Shown here: piece by piece, positions 9,395 to 19,400 of the stretch | Layout: every line of letters starts with the position of its first letter | Position numbering within the stretch: position 1 is the first letter of the stretch | From: Paraburkholderia sp. BL25I1N1 | GTDB taxonomy: Bacteria > Pseudomonadota > Gammaproteobacteria > Burkholderiales > Burkholderiaceae | NCBI RefSeq assembly: GCF_003002025.1 | Contig: NZ_PVZB01000037.1 | Location: 1 to 64,000 of the forward strand | DNA length: 64,000 nucleotides | Direction of reading: 5' to 3' | Notes under the pieces: model-generated | The model's database searches: none | What the model was told of the DNA's origin: nothing | Seen by the model: the letters and a program-made list of their open reading frames with translations, nothing else | Position numbers and translations under genes: made by a program

Positions 9395-10539
9395 AAAATG
9401 AGCGCGGCCAGAACCTTCTGAAGCGCGTCGACCTTATTGTCGGCGGCACTCTCCTGTACCTGTTAGGGGCGCTTCGCAAAAAGCGGCGTCTACCGACTGA
9501 ATGCACGACGGCGGGCATTTTTGCCTTCGCTGCAATCGGTGACTCAATCTTGTCGTCGATCATTATTTCTGAGTTGAAGAAAGTCAAGAAGATGTCCAGA
9601 GTGGTGGTATTTGCGTCGCGAAGCAACGCGCGCATCTATGATCTGTTCGACGGGCTCGACGACATTGTCGTCGTCCCTTTGACCAGCCCGTTGAATGCGC
9701 TCAAGGAAATCAAGAAATACGAGGTCGATGTCTTAATCGATACTTCGCAGTGGCCGAGAATTTCGGCCATATTGGCAGCTTTTACGAAGTCGAAATTTAC
9801 GATCGGTTTCAAGACCAGGAATCAATTCCGCCATTATGCTTATGACGCCAGCGTAGAGCATTGCGACAGCCTTCATGAACTGGAAAATTTCAGAAGGCTA
9901 TTGCGTCCTCTAGGCATCGAGTCGACGGAATACCCGAAGATCACCAAAGCTATTCGCCCTCCCAGTTTGCCGTTCGTCGTTGACGGCAAATATGTTGTCT
10001 TTCACCCGTGGGCCTCTGGAACGAATTTCGCCATGCGCGAATGGCCGATGGAGTGCTGGCGCGATCTGGCACATATGTTGATTGATAACGGGTACGCCAT
10101 TGTCATAACGGGCGGCCCCGAAGATGCCACACGGGCTCAACGATTGGTCGAGCTGATCGGCAGCCAGACGGTCGTGAGCGTGGCAGCCAAGGTAAGCCTG
10201 ACTGAAGTGGTCGGAATAGTCAGGCGAGCAGAATGCATAGTCTGTGTGAACACCGGAATCATGCATTTGTCCGCGATGCTGGATACGCCGATGATCAGTC
10301 TGCATGGCCCCACCAATCCGTTTCGATGGGGTCCTGTCAGCAAGGAGCGCGGAGTCCTTGCTGTGTCGAAGCGAGATGGAGGCAGTTTCCTGAGCCTCGG
10401 ATTTGAATATCCCAGAAATGCTAAGTACGTGATGGAAAAAATAAGCGTCGCTTCTGTCGTCGACGTTCTGAGTGAAGTTTATTCGATCAATTTAGGCCGC
10501 CATGACAAGAAACCCGCCGGTGAAGCTTTCGCCTCCTGA
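9391..10539 (+). CDS. Glycosyltransferase family 9 (heptosyltransferase-like)
   Basis: A 382-residue GT-B enzyme of the ADP-heptose:LPS heptosyltransferase family (GT9, WaaC/WaaF/WaaQ-like). Seen in the sequence: the N-terminal strand GIFAFAAIGDSILSSIIISEL, the central YVVFHPWASGTNFAMREWP, IVITGGPEDATRA, and the donor-binding region CVNTGIMHLSAMLDTPMISL-HGPTNPFRWGP. The frame starts inside the last bases of the IS256 relic, and its 3' end overlaps the next gene by 38 bases. Since the partner is a heptose-phosphate kinase, the transferred sugar may be a heptose in the surface polysaccharide or LPS rather than the core heptose placed by WaaC at 25918-26913 (inference). Confidence 0.8.
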   Translation: MKNERGQNLLKRVDLIVGGTLLYLLGALRKKRRLPTECTTAGIFAFAAIGDSILSSIIISELKKVKKMSRVVVFASRSNARIYDLFDGLDDIVVVPLTSPLNALKEIKKYEVDVLIDTSQWPRISAILAAFTKSKFTIGFKTRNQFRHYAYDASVEHCDSLHELENFRRLLRPLGIESTEYPKITKAIRPPSLPFVVDGKYVVFHPWASGTNFAMREWPMECWRDLAHMLIDNGYAIVITGGPEDATRAQRLVELIGSQTVVSVAAKVSLTEVVGIVRRAECIVCVNTGIMHLSAMLDTPMISLHGPTNPFRWGPVSKERGVLAVSKRDGGSFLSLGFEYPRNAKYVMEKISVASVVDVLSEVYSINLGRHDKKPAGEAFAS

Positions 10540-11563
10540 TTTCGATTGCGCTCAATTGATGGTCGTTGGCGACGTCATGCTCGATTGGTACTGGCATGGT
10601 TCGACCTCGCGGATCTCGCCGGAGGCGCCCGTTCCCGTCGTCCACGTGCAGGCTGAAGAGACGCGTGTGGGTGGGGCGGGAAACGTTGCGCTGAACGCGG
10701 CGGCACTTGGAGCTCGCGTTCGTCTTCTTGGCCTGGCCGGGCAGGATGCGCACGCCGACCGGATTGAAGAGTTGCTGCGCGAAGGCGGGGTTGACTGCGA
10801 TCTCCAACGCGTCGCGGGCAGCAAGACGATCACGAAGCTCCGCATTCTCTCCCGCCACCAGCAGATGATCAGAGCGGACTTTGAGGACCACTTTCCCGAG
10901 CGCAATGGAGATGAGTTGATCTTCAGCTTTGAGCGCCAGTTGCACGAAATCGATGCCGTGGTCTTATCCGACTACGCCAAAGGCTCACTGCACGATTCAA
11001 AGAATCTGATCTCCGCCGCTCGCCGCGCTGGAAAGCCCGTCATCGTCGATCCGAAAGGAACGGATTTCGAGCGTTATCGCGGCGCCACCATCATTACGCC
11101 GAACCTGTCCGAATTCGAGGCTGTCGTTGGGCGTTGCGACAGTGATGCAACGATCGAGCACAAGGGTGCCGCCCTCTGTGATGCCTTTGAATTCGAAGCG
11201 GCGCTCGTCACACGCAGCGAGAAAGGCATGACCTTGATTGCTCGCGGCCACGCCCCTTTGCATTTGCCGACGCGCGCGCGCGAAGTGTTCGATGTGACCG
11301 GGGCCGGGGACACTGTCGTTGCCACGCTGAGTGCCGCGCTCGGCGCCGGCATGCCGCTGGACGAAGCGGTCGTGCTTTCCAATGTCGCGGCCGGCATCGT
11401 CGTGGCTAAATTGGGAACGGCGACGGTCCGTCGTCCCGAACTCCAGCAGGCACTGCAGCATGACTTGCACTCCGCCCGTCGAGGCAATATTCTCGCGCGG
11501 ATTTCCCTGTTACCCTGGCGACCCAAGCCCCGCTCTGAAAAGCCGAATAGTGTGGGCACCTGA
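10502..11563 (+). CDS. hldE: D-glycero-beta-D-manno-heptose-7-phosphate kinase (HldE kinase domain type)
   Basis: A 353-residue PfkB/ribokinase-family protein matching the kinase half of HldE/RfaE (RfaE domain I), which makes heptose-1,7-bisphosphate in the ADP-heptose pathway. Motifs: VVGDVMLDWYWHG with SRISPEAPVPV near the N terminus, VGGAGNVALNAAALG near residue 57, SDYAKGSL, and the catalytic/anion-hole DVTGAGDTVVAT near residue 263 (Asp about 269). The cytidylyl/adenylyl-transferase half is absent, as in Burkholderia where the two activities are usually on separate genes. It overlaps the GT9 gene by 38 bases, pointing to a dedicated heptose pair. The symbol is by domain similarity; rfaE1 is an equivalent name. 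Confidence 0.82.
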   Translation: MTRNPPVKLSPPDFDCAQLMVVGDVMLDWYWHGSTSRISPEAPVPVVHVQAEETRVGGAGNVALNAAALGARVRLLGLAGQDAHADRIEELLREGGVDCDLQRVAGSKTITKLRILSRHQQMIRADFEDHFPERNGDELIFSFERQLHEIDAVVLSDYAKGSLHDSKNLISAARRAGKPVIVDPKGTDFERYRGATIITPNLSEFEAVVGRCDSDATIEHKGAALCDAFEFEAALVTRSEKGMTLIARGHAPLHLPTRAREVFDVTGAGDTVVATLSAALGAGMPLDEAVVLSNVAAGIVVAKLGTATVRRPELQQALQHDLHSARRGNILARISLLPWRPKPRSEKPNSVGT

Positions 11564-11593
11564 CACATTGGTTGGTTCAGCTGAAATTCAAAA

Positions 11594-11625
11594 AGCCGGC
11601 ACGGTGCGGACTCAATTTGCCGGCT
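11594..11625. terminator. Inverted repeat between convergent genes
   Basis: AGCCGGC (11594-11600) and GCCGGCT (11619-11625) can pair around an 18-base loop in the 175-base gap between the convergent kinase and AGE-epimerase genes. The position suits a terminator, but the stem is short and has no T run on either strand. Confidence 0.3.
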
Positions 11626-11738
11626 GCCGGTTCCGTCTTCAGTTCAGATTGATCGGAATGCCGGCATGCAACGAACGAGTTCAGGGCCGCAGACCGAACG
11701 AATTCGATTGCGCGGACCTCGTCCTTCGCAGGCGGCAA

Positions 11739-12872
11739 TCAAGCCGCGGCGGTAGTGCGAGCGCGGGAAGCCTGAATGGGCAGCGCCGCGTAAGCGGTGG
11801 CGAGATGATAGGGTGTTGTCGACGGCATGTCGTCGCGCGACACGTCGCCCGCGGCGGTCTTGCACTCGAACCAGCCTTGCGCATGCAGAAACCGCTGGCG
11901 GAAACGTTCCATCTGCCCCGGCAGCACGGTGCGCGCTGCGTCGTCATCGCGGGTCGCGAGTGCACGCAGATATTCGCTTTGCGCCCAGATCCGCTGTGTG
12001 GCGTCCTTTATCCGGCCGGCTTCGTCGAGCGACGCGCACACGCCGCCTGTGACCGGATCCACGCCATGCTGCTGCGCAAACTCAAACGCGCGCGTGAGCG
12101 CGTCGTCGAGTCCCGATCCGTTCAGTAGCTCGCCCGCTTGCCTGATTAGCCAGAACCATTCGAACTGGTGGCCGGGCTCCAGACGGTTGTCATCGATACC
12201 TAACGGCAGTTCGGCAATGCAACCGGTCGGCGCATGCACGAACGTGCGTTCGATGGCGTCGGCCAGGTTGCGCAACGCGGAATCGAACGCACTGTCATGG
12301 GTTATATCGCGTGCGGCGAGCCAGGCTTCGGTGAGATGCATCAACGGGTTTTGCACCGGCGTGCCGGTCACGGTTGAAAAATCCGCATCGAGCGCGGCGT
12401 TGAACAATCCATGTTGCGCGGCGAAGCGCATTTCGATCAGCCCCGAGGTACTGTGGACGACGTCGAGTGCGTCGCGATTGTCGAACCTTGCGGCATATTC
12501 AGCGCACGCGAAAACCAGGAATGCGTGCGTATAGAGATCTTTCGTCGTATCGAGTGGCATACCTTGCCCGTCGACGCTATAGAACCAGCCGCCGCGCTCC
12601 TTGTCCTGGAAGTAGTGCAACAGAGATTCGAACAGCACATGGGCATGAGCTGCTTCGCCGGCCTGCGAGAAGACAAACAACTGCCGCGCGCACGCCATGG
12701 CGCGATAGCGTTCAACCGGCATCGGAAGGTGGCCCACGTCAGCGTTGACGGCCTCGTAGGGCAGATGCATCGTGCTATTGAAGCCCGGCCCACGCCAGAT
12801 CGGCAGGACGACCCGCGTGAAGTGATCTCGTAGCGTGGCGGCAAGGGCGATCGTGGAGGCGGGCGTGTTCAT
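11739..12872 (-). CDS. AGE-family sugar epimerase/isomerase
   Basis: A 377-residue member of the N-acylglucosamine 2-epimerase (AGE) family, alpha/alpha-barrel enzymes that include N-acetylglucosamine 2-epimerase, cellobiose epimerase and mannose/mannose-6-phosphate isomerases (YihS, ManA-like). Seen: HLPYEAVNADVGHLPMPVER, RAMACARQLFVFSQAG, RGGWFYSVDGQGMP with KDLYTHAFLVFACAEYA, NPLMHLTEAWLAA and EPGHQFEWFWLI, the family's histidine-bearing helices. The frame is open upstream to 13091, but the ATG at 12872 has a strong AAGGAGA site eight bases ahead and begins where family similarity begins. The product may be a mannose-type intermediate for the polymer. The exact isomerisation cannot be told. 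Confidence 0.8.
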   Translation of the reverse strand: MNTPASTIALAATLRDHFTRVVLPIWRGPGFNSTMHLPYEAVNADVGHLPMPVERYRAMACARQLFVFSQAGEAAHAHVLFESLLHYFQDKERGGWFYSVDGQGMPLDTTKDLYTHAFLVFACAEYAARFDNRDALDVVHSTSGLIEMRFAAQHGLFNAALDADFSTVTGTPVQNPLMHLTEAWLAARDITHDSAFDSALRNLADAIERTFVHAPTGCIAELPLGIDDNRLEPGHQFEWFWLIRQAGELLNGSGLDDALTRAFEFAQQHGVDPVTGGVCASLDEAGRIKDATQRIWAQSEYLRALATRDDDAARTVLPGQMERFRQRFLHAQGWFECKTAAGDVSRDDMPSTTPYHLATAYAALPIQASRARTTAAA

Positions 12873-12988
12873 GTTGCGAATCTCCTTCGATAAGGGCGTG
12901 GAAAGGTTCTGTCGCATTACACCTGAACAGCACACTCGAAGAATCTCGCATACTAGCGGGCGCCATACGCACGCTGCTGCGATCCACG

Positions 12989-14224
12989 CTAAACGCGCGA
13001 TGGCGCGGATTGCGCGTGAGCCGGGCGAGCCGCCCCGCCCGCGAATTCGCGCTCCAGAACATCGAGCAATTGATGTGCGGACCGCTCCCACCGGAAACCA
13101 CGTGCATGGTGTCTTCCGCGTTCACGCCACGTTTCGCGCACCGCGGCGTCATCCATCATCTGCGTTACCTTGTCGACGATGTCGTCGACCGAATACGCGT
13201 CGCAGTACATCGCAGCATCGCCGCATACCTCGGGAAGCGATGCTTCACGCGACACGATGACAGGACATCCACAAGACATCGCTTCAAGCGGCGGCAGTCC
13301 GAAGCCCTCGTACAACGAAGGAAACAGGAAGCAGGCTGCGTTCTCATACAGCGCTCTTAATTCGCCGTCCGATACGAAGCCTGCGGGGATGATATTTTTC
13401 GACAAGTCGTAACCCACTTTCGCCTGTGAGCTGAAGACCCGCAAATCGCATCCGCCAACCACGACGAACTTGAGATCATGGCGATCGCTCAGGCGCTCCA
13501 TCGCGGCAACGATGCGCGGAAGGTTCTTTCCCACCGAAAGATTTCCGACGGCGAGTACGTAACCATCGTTCTGCAGATTCAACCGCGACAAAATTGCCGG
13601 GTCCGGTGCGATCTTTTCAAAGTGGTCCACACCGTTCAAGACCACCGAAATGCGCGACGCGTCGACGCCAAGGCGCTTCATGATGCGTATCTTGGAGAAC
13701 TCCGACACCGTCACAATGTGGCTGGCGTTGCGTTTGAGCAGAGAGAACGCGACGCGATACCAGAGCCTGTACTTCCACGAGTAATTTTCCGGCAGATCGT
13801 AGATTGCAACGTCATGCATCATGACGACCTGTCGACGAACGAACAGAGGGCCCATATTGCAAAGGCTGAGCAGCGTTCGGCCGCGAATGGCGAATGGCAG
13901 CAGCAATTGCTCCCACAGCGAACCCTTCAACCACCGGCCGATCTTCTTTGCTTTCGGCAAGACAGCGTCGCTTCGTGCGTTCGCAGGAATCAGCAAGGGC
14001 AGGTCGGTTTCGTCAGGAAACAGACGTTGGAACGCCATCGCCAGTTCATAGCCGACACGTTGCACGCCTGTTATGCGTTGAGACGCGAACTTGCCATTGA
14101 TTGCAAACCCGGCAGAGGGCCCCTGCCATCGAGATTGGCGCGTCGAACTGGCGCCGACTGGGGACGCAGACTGAACGGGGGTATCTTCCTGGCGCACGTC
14201 GGACCGCTCCGCTAACTGTTTCAT
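12989..14224 (-). CDS. Glycosyltransferase family 4
   Basis: A GT-B fold, GT4 (formerly group 1) transferase of 411 residues from the ATG at 14224, which is preceded by CAGGAA; the frame can also start at 14284. Motifs: [20 protein letters not shown], the acceptor-domain [14 protein letters not shown], the linker [26 protein letters not shown], and the donor-binding [23 protein letters not shown] with the E-x7-E motif, then [11 protein letters not shown]. It resembles mannosyl- and rhamnosyl-transferases in O-antigen and EPS clusters. The AGE epimerase gene starts 117 bases downstream on the same strand. Confidence 0.83.
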   Translation of the reverse strand: MKQLAERSDVRQEDTPVQSASPVGASSTRQSRWQGPSAGFAINGKFASQRITGVQRVGYELAMAFQRLFPDETDLPLLIPANARSDAVLPKAKKIGRWLKGSLWEQLLLPFAIRGRTLLSLCNMGPLFVRRQVVMMHDVAIYDLPENYSWKYRLWYRVAFSLLKRNASHIVTVSEFSKIRIMKRLGVDASRISVVLNGVDHFEKIAPDPAILSRLNLQNDGYVLAVGNLSVGKNLPRIVAAMERLSDRHDLKFVVVGGCDLRVFSSQAKVGYDLSKNIIPAGFVSDGELRALYENAACFLFPSLYEGFGLPPLEAMSCGCPVIVSREASLPEVCGDAAMYCDAYSVDDIVDKVTQMMDDAAVRETWRERGRHHARGFRWERSAHQLLDVLEREFAGGAARPAHAQSAPSRV

Positions 14225-14273
14225 CAGATATCGTTCCTGTATGCCGGCCGATGCAAGCATCGACAAGCCGCTG

Positions 14274-14486
14274 TCAGCTGGCACAAACGTTCACCGCTCG
14301 GCTTTTCATGTGAAATTGCCGCAACTGGACGTTCGGGGACAGAAAAGTTGGAATGGCGGCGGTTTCGCCACGCCGCGAGGATTCAAGGTAAATCTCGTGA
14401 GCTTCACCGCCGAGACGCTCTAGGCTCATGCGAGCCAACGCGAGCGTACCTGTAGAGGCCGATTGGACGGCGTGAACAATGTTCAT
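14274..14486 (-). pseudogene. Truncated glycosyltransferase N terminus (probable relic)
   Basis: A 70-codon frame starts MNIVHAVQSASTGTLALAR, continues GEAHEIYLESSRRGETA, and ends NVQLRQFHMKSRAVNVCAS. The pattern, a beta strand, a glycine-rich turn, a helix, a second strand with R-x-E-T-x, then a third strand, is that of the N terminus of GT4 polysaccharide transferases. The rest of such a protein (about 300 residues) is missing and the next intact gene starts just downstream at 14224. It is either the stump of a lost transferase or a chance frame; no good ribosome site precedes it. Confidence 0.4.
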
Positions 14487-14532
14487 AAGCGTTTCGTACC
14501 GGTACCTGGCTATGCACCTGACCGAGTGCTGT

Positions 14533-15396
14533 TCAATACGCCCCGCTTCCTTCGAAGACCACTTTAAATGTTCTCAGCAGAATGCTGATGTCGAGCAGTG
14601 TCGAGCGTTCCTTCACGTACGAGACATCCAGCGCCACTCTCGTTGCATAGTCAACGTTGTTCCGGCCGCTAACCTGCCACAATCCCGTCACGCCGGGCCT
14701 GACCGACAGGTAATAGTGGGCGTCGGGGCCATACCGTTCCAGCTCCTTCGAGACGATGGGGCGAGGGCCGACGAGACTCATGTCGCCCCGAAGAACATTC
14801 CAGAGTTGAGGCAGTTCATCAAGGCTCGTCTTGCGTAGAATCCGGCCGACTGCGGTAATGCGTACGTCGTTCTTAAGCTTGAAATCGCGATTCCATTCCT
14901 CGCGCGCGGCGGCGTTGGTGGCAAGGAGTTCGGCGAGAACGACATCGGCCTTCGGCACCATGGAGCGGAATTTCAGGCAACGAAATGTTCGTCCGCCTCG
15001 TCCAACACGCGGATGGCCGAAGAAAGCCGAACCGCCGTCGCTCAGCACGAAGCAACCTATAACTAGAAAAATCGGCAGCAGCGCAAGGAGCAGCGCCGAT
15101 GCGCCGAAAATGTCGAAAACACGTTTTGTGAAGTCGCCTTTTCTTGAGGGAATGTCCGGGTCATTGGCAGCCGGCAACACACGGCGAGGCACGGGGCCTG
15201 CAGCGGCATCCGCCGACACGTCCGCAGCATACGACTCGTCGGCGCGATTCAATTCCGCCGGGCTGTCCATATGCGAAGCTGAAAAGCCGCGGGCGCCCAA
15301 TTCAGGATGATCGGCGTGCGAACGACTTTCGTAGCGGGTATCGAAAGGATTGACGTCCTTTGACACTGATTCCGATACCTTGCCGACTAAAGCCAT
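14533..15396 (-). CDS. Undecaprenyl-phosphate sugar phosphotransferase, ExoY/WbaP-type
   Basis: A 287-residue initiating transferase (polyprenyl-phosphate hexose-1-phosphate transferase) that loads the first sugar on undecaprenyl phosphate at the inner membrane. After about 90 low-complexity N-terminal residues come the membrane/reentrant helix FDIFGASALLLALLPIFLV, the catalytic core GHPRVGRGGRTFRCLKFRSM, KLKNDVRITAVGRILRKTSL, then DELPQLWNVLRGDMSLVGPR and YLSVRPGVTGLWQVSGRN, all classic for this family. It lacks the multi-TM N terminus of WcaJ/WbaP, so it is ExoY-like. ATG 15396 is preceded by a G-rich stretch; 15432 is an alternative start. It leads the reverse block GT-fragment/GT4/AGE epimerase. 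Confidence 0.88.
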   Translation of the reverse strand: MALVGKVSESVSKDVNPFDTRYESRSHADHPELGARGFSASHMDSPAELNRADESYAADVSADAAAGPVPRRVLPAANDPDIPSRKGDFTKRVFDIFGASALLLALLPIFLVIGCFVLSDGGSAFFGHPRVGRGGRTFRCLKFRSMVPKADVVLAELLATNAAAREEWNRDFKLKNDVRITAVGRILRKTSLDELPQLWNVLRGDMSLVGPRPIVSKELERYGPDAHYYLSVRPGVTGLWQVSGRNNVDYATRVALDVSYVKERSTLLDISILLRTFKVVFEGSGAY

Positions 15397-15533
15397 TGCT
15401 GCCCCCGGTTCGAAGTTCGTTGACGAATACATCAGTGTTTCGGCAGTGCAAGTCGTGCCGGTTGTTTCAATCGTTGAGGCAAAATATGCCGACAGACGAA
15501 TGCGGCTGACGACTCGCGATCGGACTGCAGGGA

Positions 15534-15554
15534 TATAGCAATTAAATTGCTATA
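15534..15554. promoter_or_regulatory. Perfect 21-bp AT-rich palindrome, candidate operator
   Basis: The half-site TATAGCAATT at 15534-15543 is repeated exactly as its reverse complement at 15545-15554 around a single central A. It lies about 140 bases upstream of the ATG of the ExoY-like gene in an AT-rich stretch, the usual place for a dimeric repressor or activator. A partial half-site resembling TATAGC...GCAATT occurs again near 15692-15706. No regulator gene is next to it. Confidence 0.45.
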
Positions 15555-16404
15555 GAAATTACAGAAAATTAATGAGGCCGACTCAAGAGAAATGAATAGA
15601 AACTATTTAATGAAAATCGGGGACGCGCGCCACCAGCATGCGTAGCGTCGCATTCCCCGGCAACTTAAATCCTAATTATTTCAGTAGAAAGTATAGCTAT
15701 GCAATTTGGCGTCCGTGCGCGGACAAGTCGTAAATTGCCGATGTCTTGGCCGACTCAGAAAGATATGTCAGTCGGTGTCGCGATACATCAGACGGCGACC
15801 GCTGGCACTACGAAAATGTTGATCGTTATCAGTATTCCGATTGTGACGGCCGCAGCCGGATTCGACAGATAAACCAGTTCACCCGGCAGGCCGCCGCTCA
15901 GCAATTCCGTATTGATCCATGATGTCGATCAACGCGATAAATACGCGTCTGTTCCGTGGTTGATCGAGTATCTGTAGCCGTAGAGTATCTGTACGAATGC
16001 CGCTACTCCGTTCGGTACAGCACATAAACCTCGGTTGCTGCGCGCCTCGACCGCCGCCTCGATGTGTATGATGAAAGCGGCTTACGCGCAGACGGCCGGG
16101 CTTGCTGGGATGACCGTGGCAAGTCAGCGCACTGCGTAGCAGGTTCCTTGTCAGACTACAGTCGGACCGTAACGAAAATTTCATTGTATGAAGTGTGCGA
16201 TCAAAGTCTGCAGGCGAGTGTTCGATTTCGTACGGAATACGCTAAATCGATCAGCTAATGTGTGCAGCCGAAATGCGAGGTTGACTGTCTCCGAAGTCCC
16301 CATCAGGGTCGCGATCAGGAAACGCAGAGCTGCAGTCGGTGCGCGTGTCGCCTCCGATGCGTGGTCGTTGGCAAGCGGCGTCGCATGACATAAGTGGAGC
16401 CTCC
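15555..16404. other. Intergenic region, AT-rich then mixed, no gene seen
   Basis: About 850 bases separate the divergent ExoY-like and adenylation-carrier-thioesterase genes. The first 150 bases are clearly AT-rich compared with the genes around. The short reverse frame at 15879-16184 has no recognisable product. Promoters for both divergent genes should lie here. Confidence 0.5.
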
Positions 16405-19400
16405 ATGAATCGAGTCGACCTACCTAACCGATCGTTTGCGCTTGACGGCTTGACGGTGCACACACCTGTTTACGCGAATACGGTTGAGCAAGTAGATGCA
16501 TCGCAGATAACCGCGTTCAGCACTTTCCTGCGGACCCACACAGGCTGCTCCTTTTGCGATGACGAAGCGCTCCACGATTTCTCCGTGCGAGAGTTCCGGA
16601 CTTTCTGGCGTTGCTTCGTTCAGTGGTCTTCCGGACTCGAATGGTCGGGTGACGTGGAGCCGGTTTGTCTGGGCGACGACTGTGAACACGCGAGCTTCTT
16701 TCCTCGGATGCGGTTGAATTACGCGGACAATCTGCTGGCGCTGTCAGCGTCGCAGGCCGACGCACCCGCATTGACTGCGTGCCACGCCGATGGTCGCCGT
16801 ATCCGTCTCAATCGCGCGGAACTGCGCGAGCGTGTGGCGCGCCTTGCGCAGGCGCTGTCGGAGTTGGGACTAGCTGAGGGTGACCGCGTGGTCGGCGTCC
16901 TGCGCAACGACGCGGATGCGATCATTGCCGCATTGGCCGTCGTGGCCCTCGGCGCCACTTTGTCGACTGCGGCGCCGGAGATGGGCGTCGACGCGATCTG
17001 CGATCGCTTCATGCCGCTCGCGCCACGCATGCTGATCGCGCACACCGCCGCGCGGACGTTTGACACTGGAGCGTCGGTTGCAAGCAAAATTTCGGATCTC
17101 GCCGCTGCACTGCCATCGCTGCAAAATGTCGTGTGTCTCGACGAAGGGACTTTGCCGAGTACGGTGGCGCAGCCGGTCCATTCTCTCACCGAACTGATCG
17201 ACGCTGGCGATGCCGACCGCTTCGAGTGGCGGCGGTTCCCATTCAATCATCCGCTGTTCATCATGTTTTCGTCTGGAACCACCGGCAAGCCGAAGTGCAT
17301 CGTTCATGGTGCGGGGGGCACGCTGCTCGAGCACCTGAAGGAGCATCGTCTGCATACGGACCTGCGGCCAGGCGACCGACTGTATTTCCACACAAGTTGT
17401 GCCTGGATGATGTGGAACTGGCAACTGTCTGCATTGGCTTCCGGCGTCGAGATCGTGACATACGATGGTCCGATCTCGACGGTCGAGACGCTATGGCGCC
17501 TCGTAGCCGAAGAACGCGTTACCGTGTTCGGCACGAGTCCCGCTTACCTGAAAATGTGCGAGGAAGCGGGTCTGGAATGCGGTAAACAGTTCGACCTCGG
17601 CGCGTTGCGCGCGATGTTATCGACCGGAGCCGTACTGTTCGACGCGCAATTCGAATGGGTGCGCGCTCACGTGAAGGCGCTGCAACTGCAGTCCATCTCG
17701 GGCGGCACGGACATTCTAGGCTGCTTTGTGCTCGGCAATCCGAATCTGCCTGTCTACGCCGGCGAGGCCCAATGCAAGAGCCTTGCGCTAGACGTCCAGG
17801 CGTGGGAGCACGGGGCGCGCACCGATGGCGTTGGCCAGCTCGTTTGTGTCAATCCGTTTCCATCGCGTCCTCTCGGGTTTTTCGGCGACACCGACGGGAC
17901 GGCCTTTCACATGGCTTATTTCGCCGGTAATCCGGGTGTCTGGACGCACGGCGATCTGATCTCGTTTTCGCCGGCCGGCGGCGTACGGATGCATGGCCGC
18001 TCCGACGGCGTGCTGAACGTGCGCGGCATCAATGTCGGTCCAGCTGAGATCTACCGGGTTTTGAACGATATTCCTGAGATCCGCGAGGCCTTGGTTGTCG
18101 AGCAGCGAGTGCGAGATACGTCCAGCAATCAAGCGATCCCCGACGATTTCGAGCCGCGCGTCGTGCTGCTGCTGGTGCTGACCGACGGCGCCGTGTTGAA
18201 TGGCTCGCTTGCCGCCCGCGTGCGCCGCGACCTTGCGCGCCGCGCGTCGCCCGCGCACGTGCCGGACCGCATCATCGCAGTCGATGCGTTGCCCGCAACT
18301 CACAACGGCAAGCTTTCCGAAGTCGCTGCGCGCAACGCGGTCAATGGCCTGCCGATCGGCAATGCGGCAGCATTGCGCAATCCCGAGTGCCTCGAGGCGA
18401 TCCGGCGTCATCCGGCGCTGAATCTGACCACGCGTGAATTGCCGCCTGCGGGGGAAAGTCGCGAGCAACTTGAGGCGCATTTGCAGGCGCAATGGGAGAA
18501 GCTGTTCGGCGTCGCACCGATCGGTCGCGATGACAACTTTTTCGATCTCGGCGGTCATTCGCTGCTGGCAACGCGTCTGCTCGCCGAAGTCCGCCAGTCG
18601 ACCGGGCGCGCGATCCCGTTCAACATGCTAATGATTGCGCCGACCATTGCGCGGCTCGCTGCGCTCATTTGCGAGGACGCGCTACCGCCGTCTTCGCCGA
18701 CGCTCGTGCCGGTGCGGGCCGGCACCGGCCTGCCGCTTTTCCTCATGCACAGCGCGAGCGGCTCAGTGATGGAATGCCTTGCGCTGATCGGCGCGCTGAA
18801 TAATCCGCGCCCGGTATATGGCCTTCTGGCGCGCGGGCTCGACGGTGAGCAGCCGGCACAGTTGCGCGTCGAAGACATGGCGTCGAGCTACATTGAACAG
18901 ATGCGCACGGTGCAACCAAAAGGGCCGTACGCATTGGCGGGCTATTCATTCGGGGGCCTGTTGGCGTTCGAGGTCGCGCAACAGTTGCGGCGCGCCGGCG
19001 AGCGGATCGACTTGCTTTTCATGCTCGACACCCACGTGGACCAACATTACCTGCCTTGGATGGCGCGTGTGCGGCAGCGTGCGAACTCTGCCCGTTCACA
19101 CTGGCGAGCCGTGCGCACGCTTCCCGTGGCGCGGCTTCCCGGCTATCTGAACGACCGCTTCGCGAGCGTGATGGATCACCTGCGGATGCGCGTGGGACTT
19201 ATGGCGCGGCGACCCCAAAGCTATAGCCCTGCGATGCCGCCGCTGCTGCGGCGTATGCGCGAAACGACGCGGGTTGCGATGGCGGCCTATCGGCCCAAGC
19301 CCTACGGCGCGAGCCCGATCATTTATGTCCGCGGAGCGGTTGCGCAGAATGGACACGGCGACTCAGTGCTACTTTGGCGGCGCATCGCGCGAGCCGGGCT

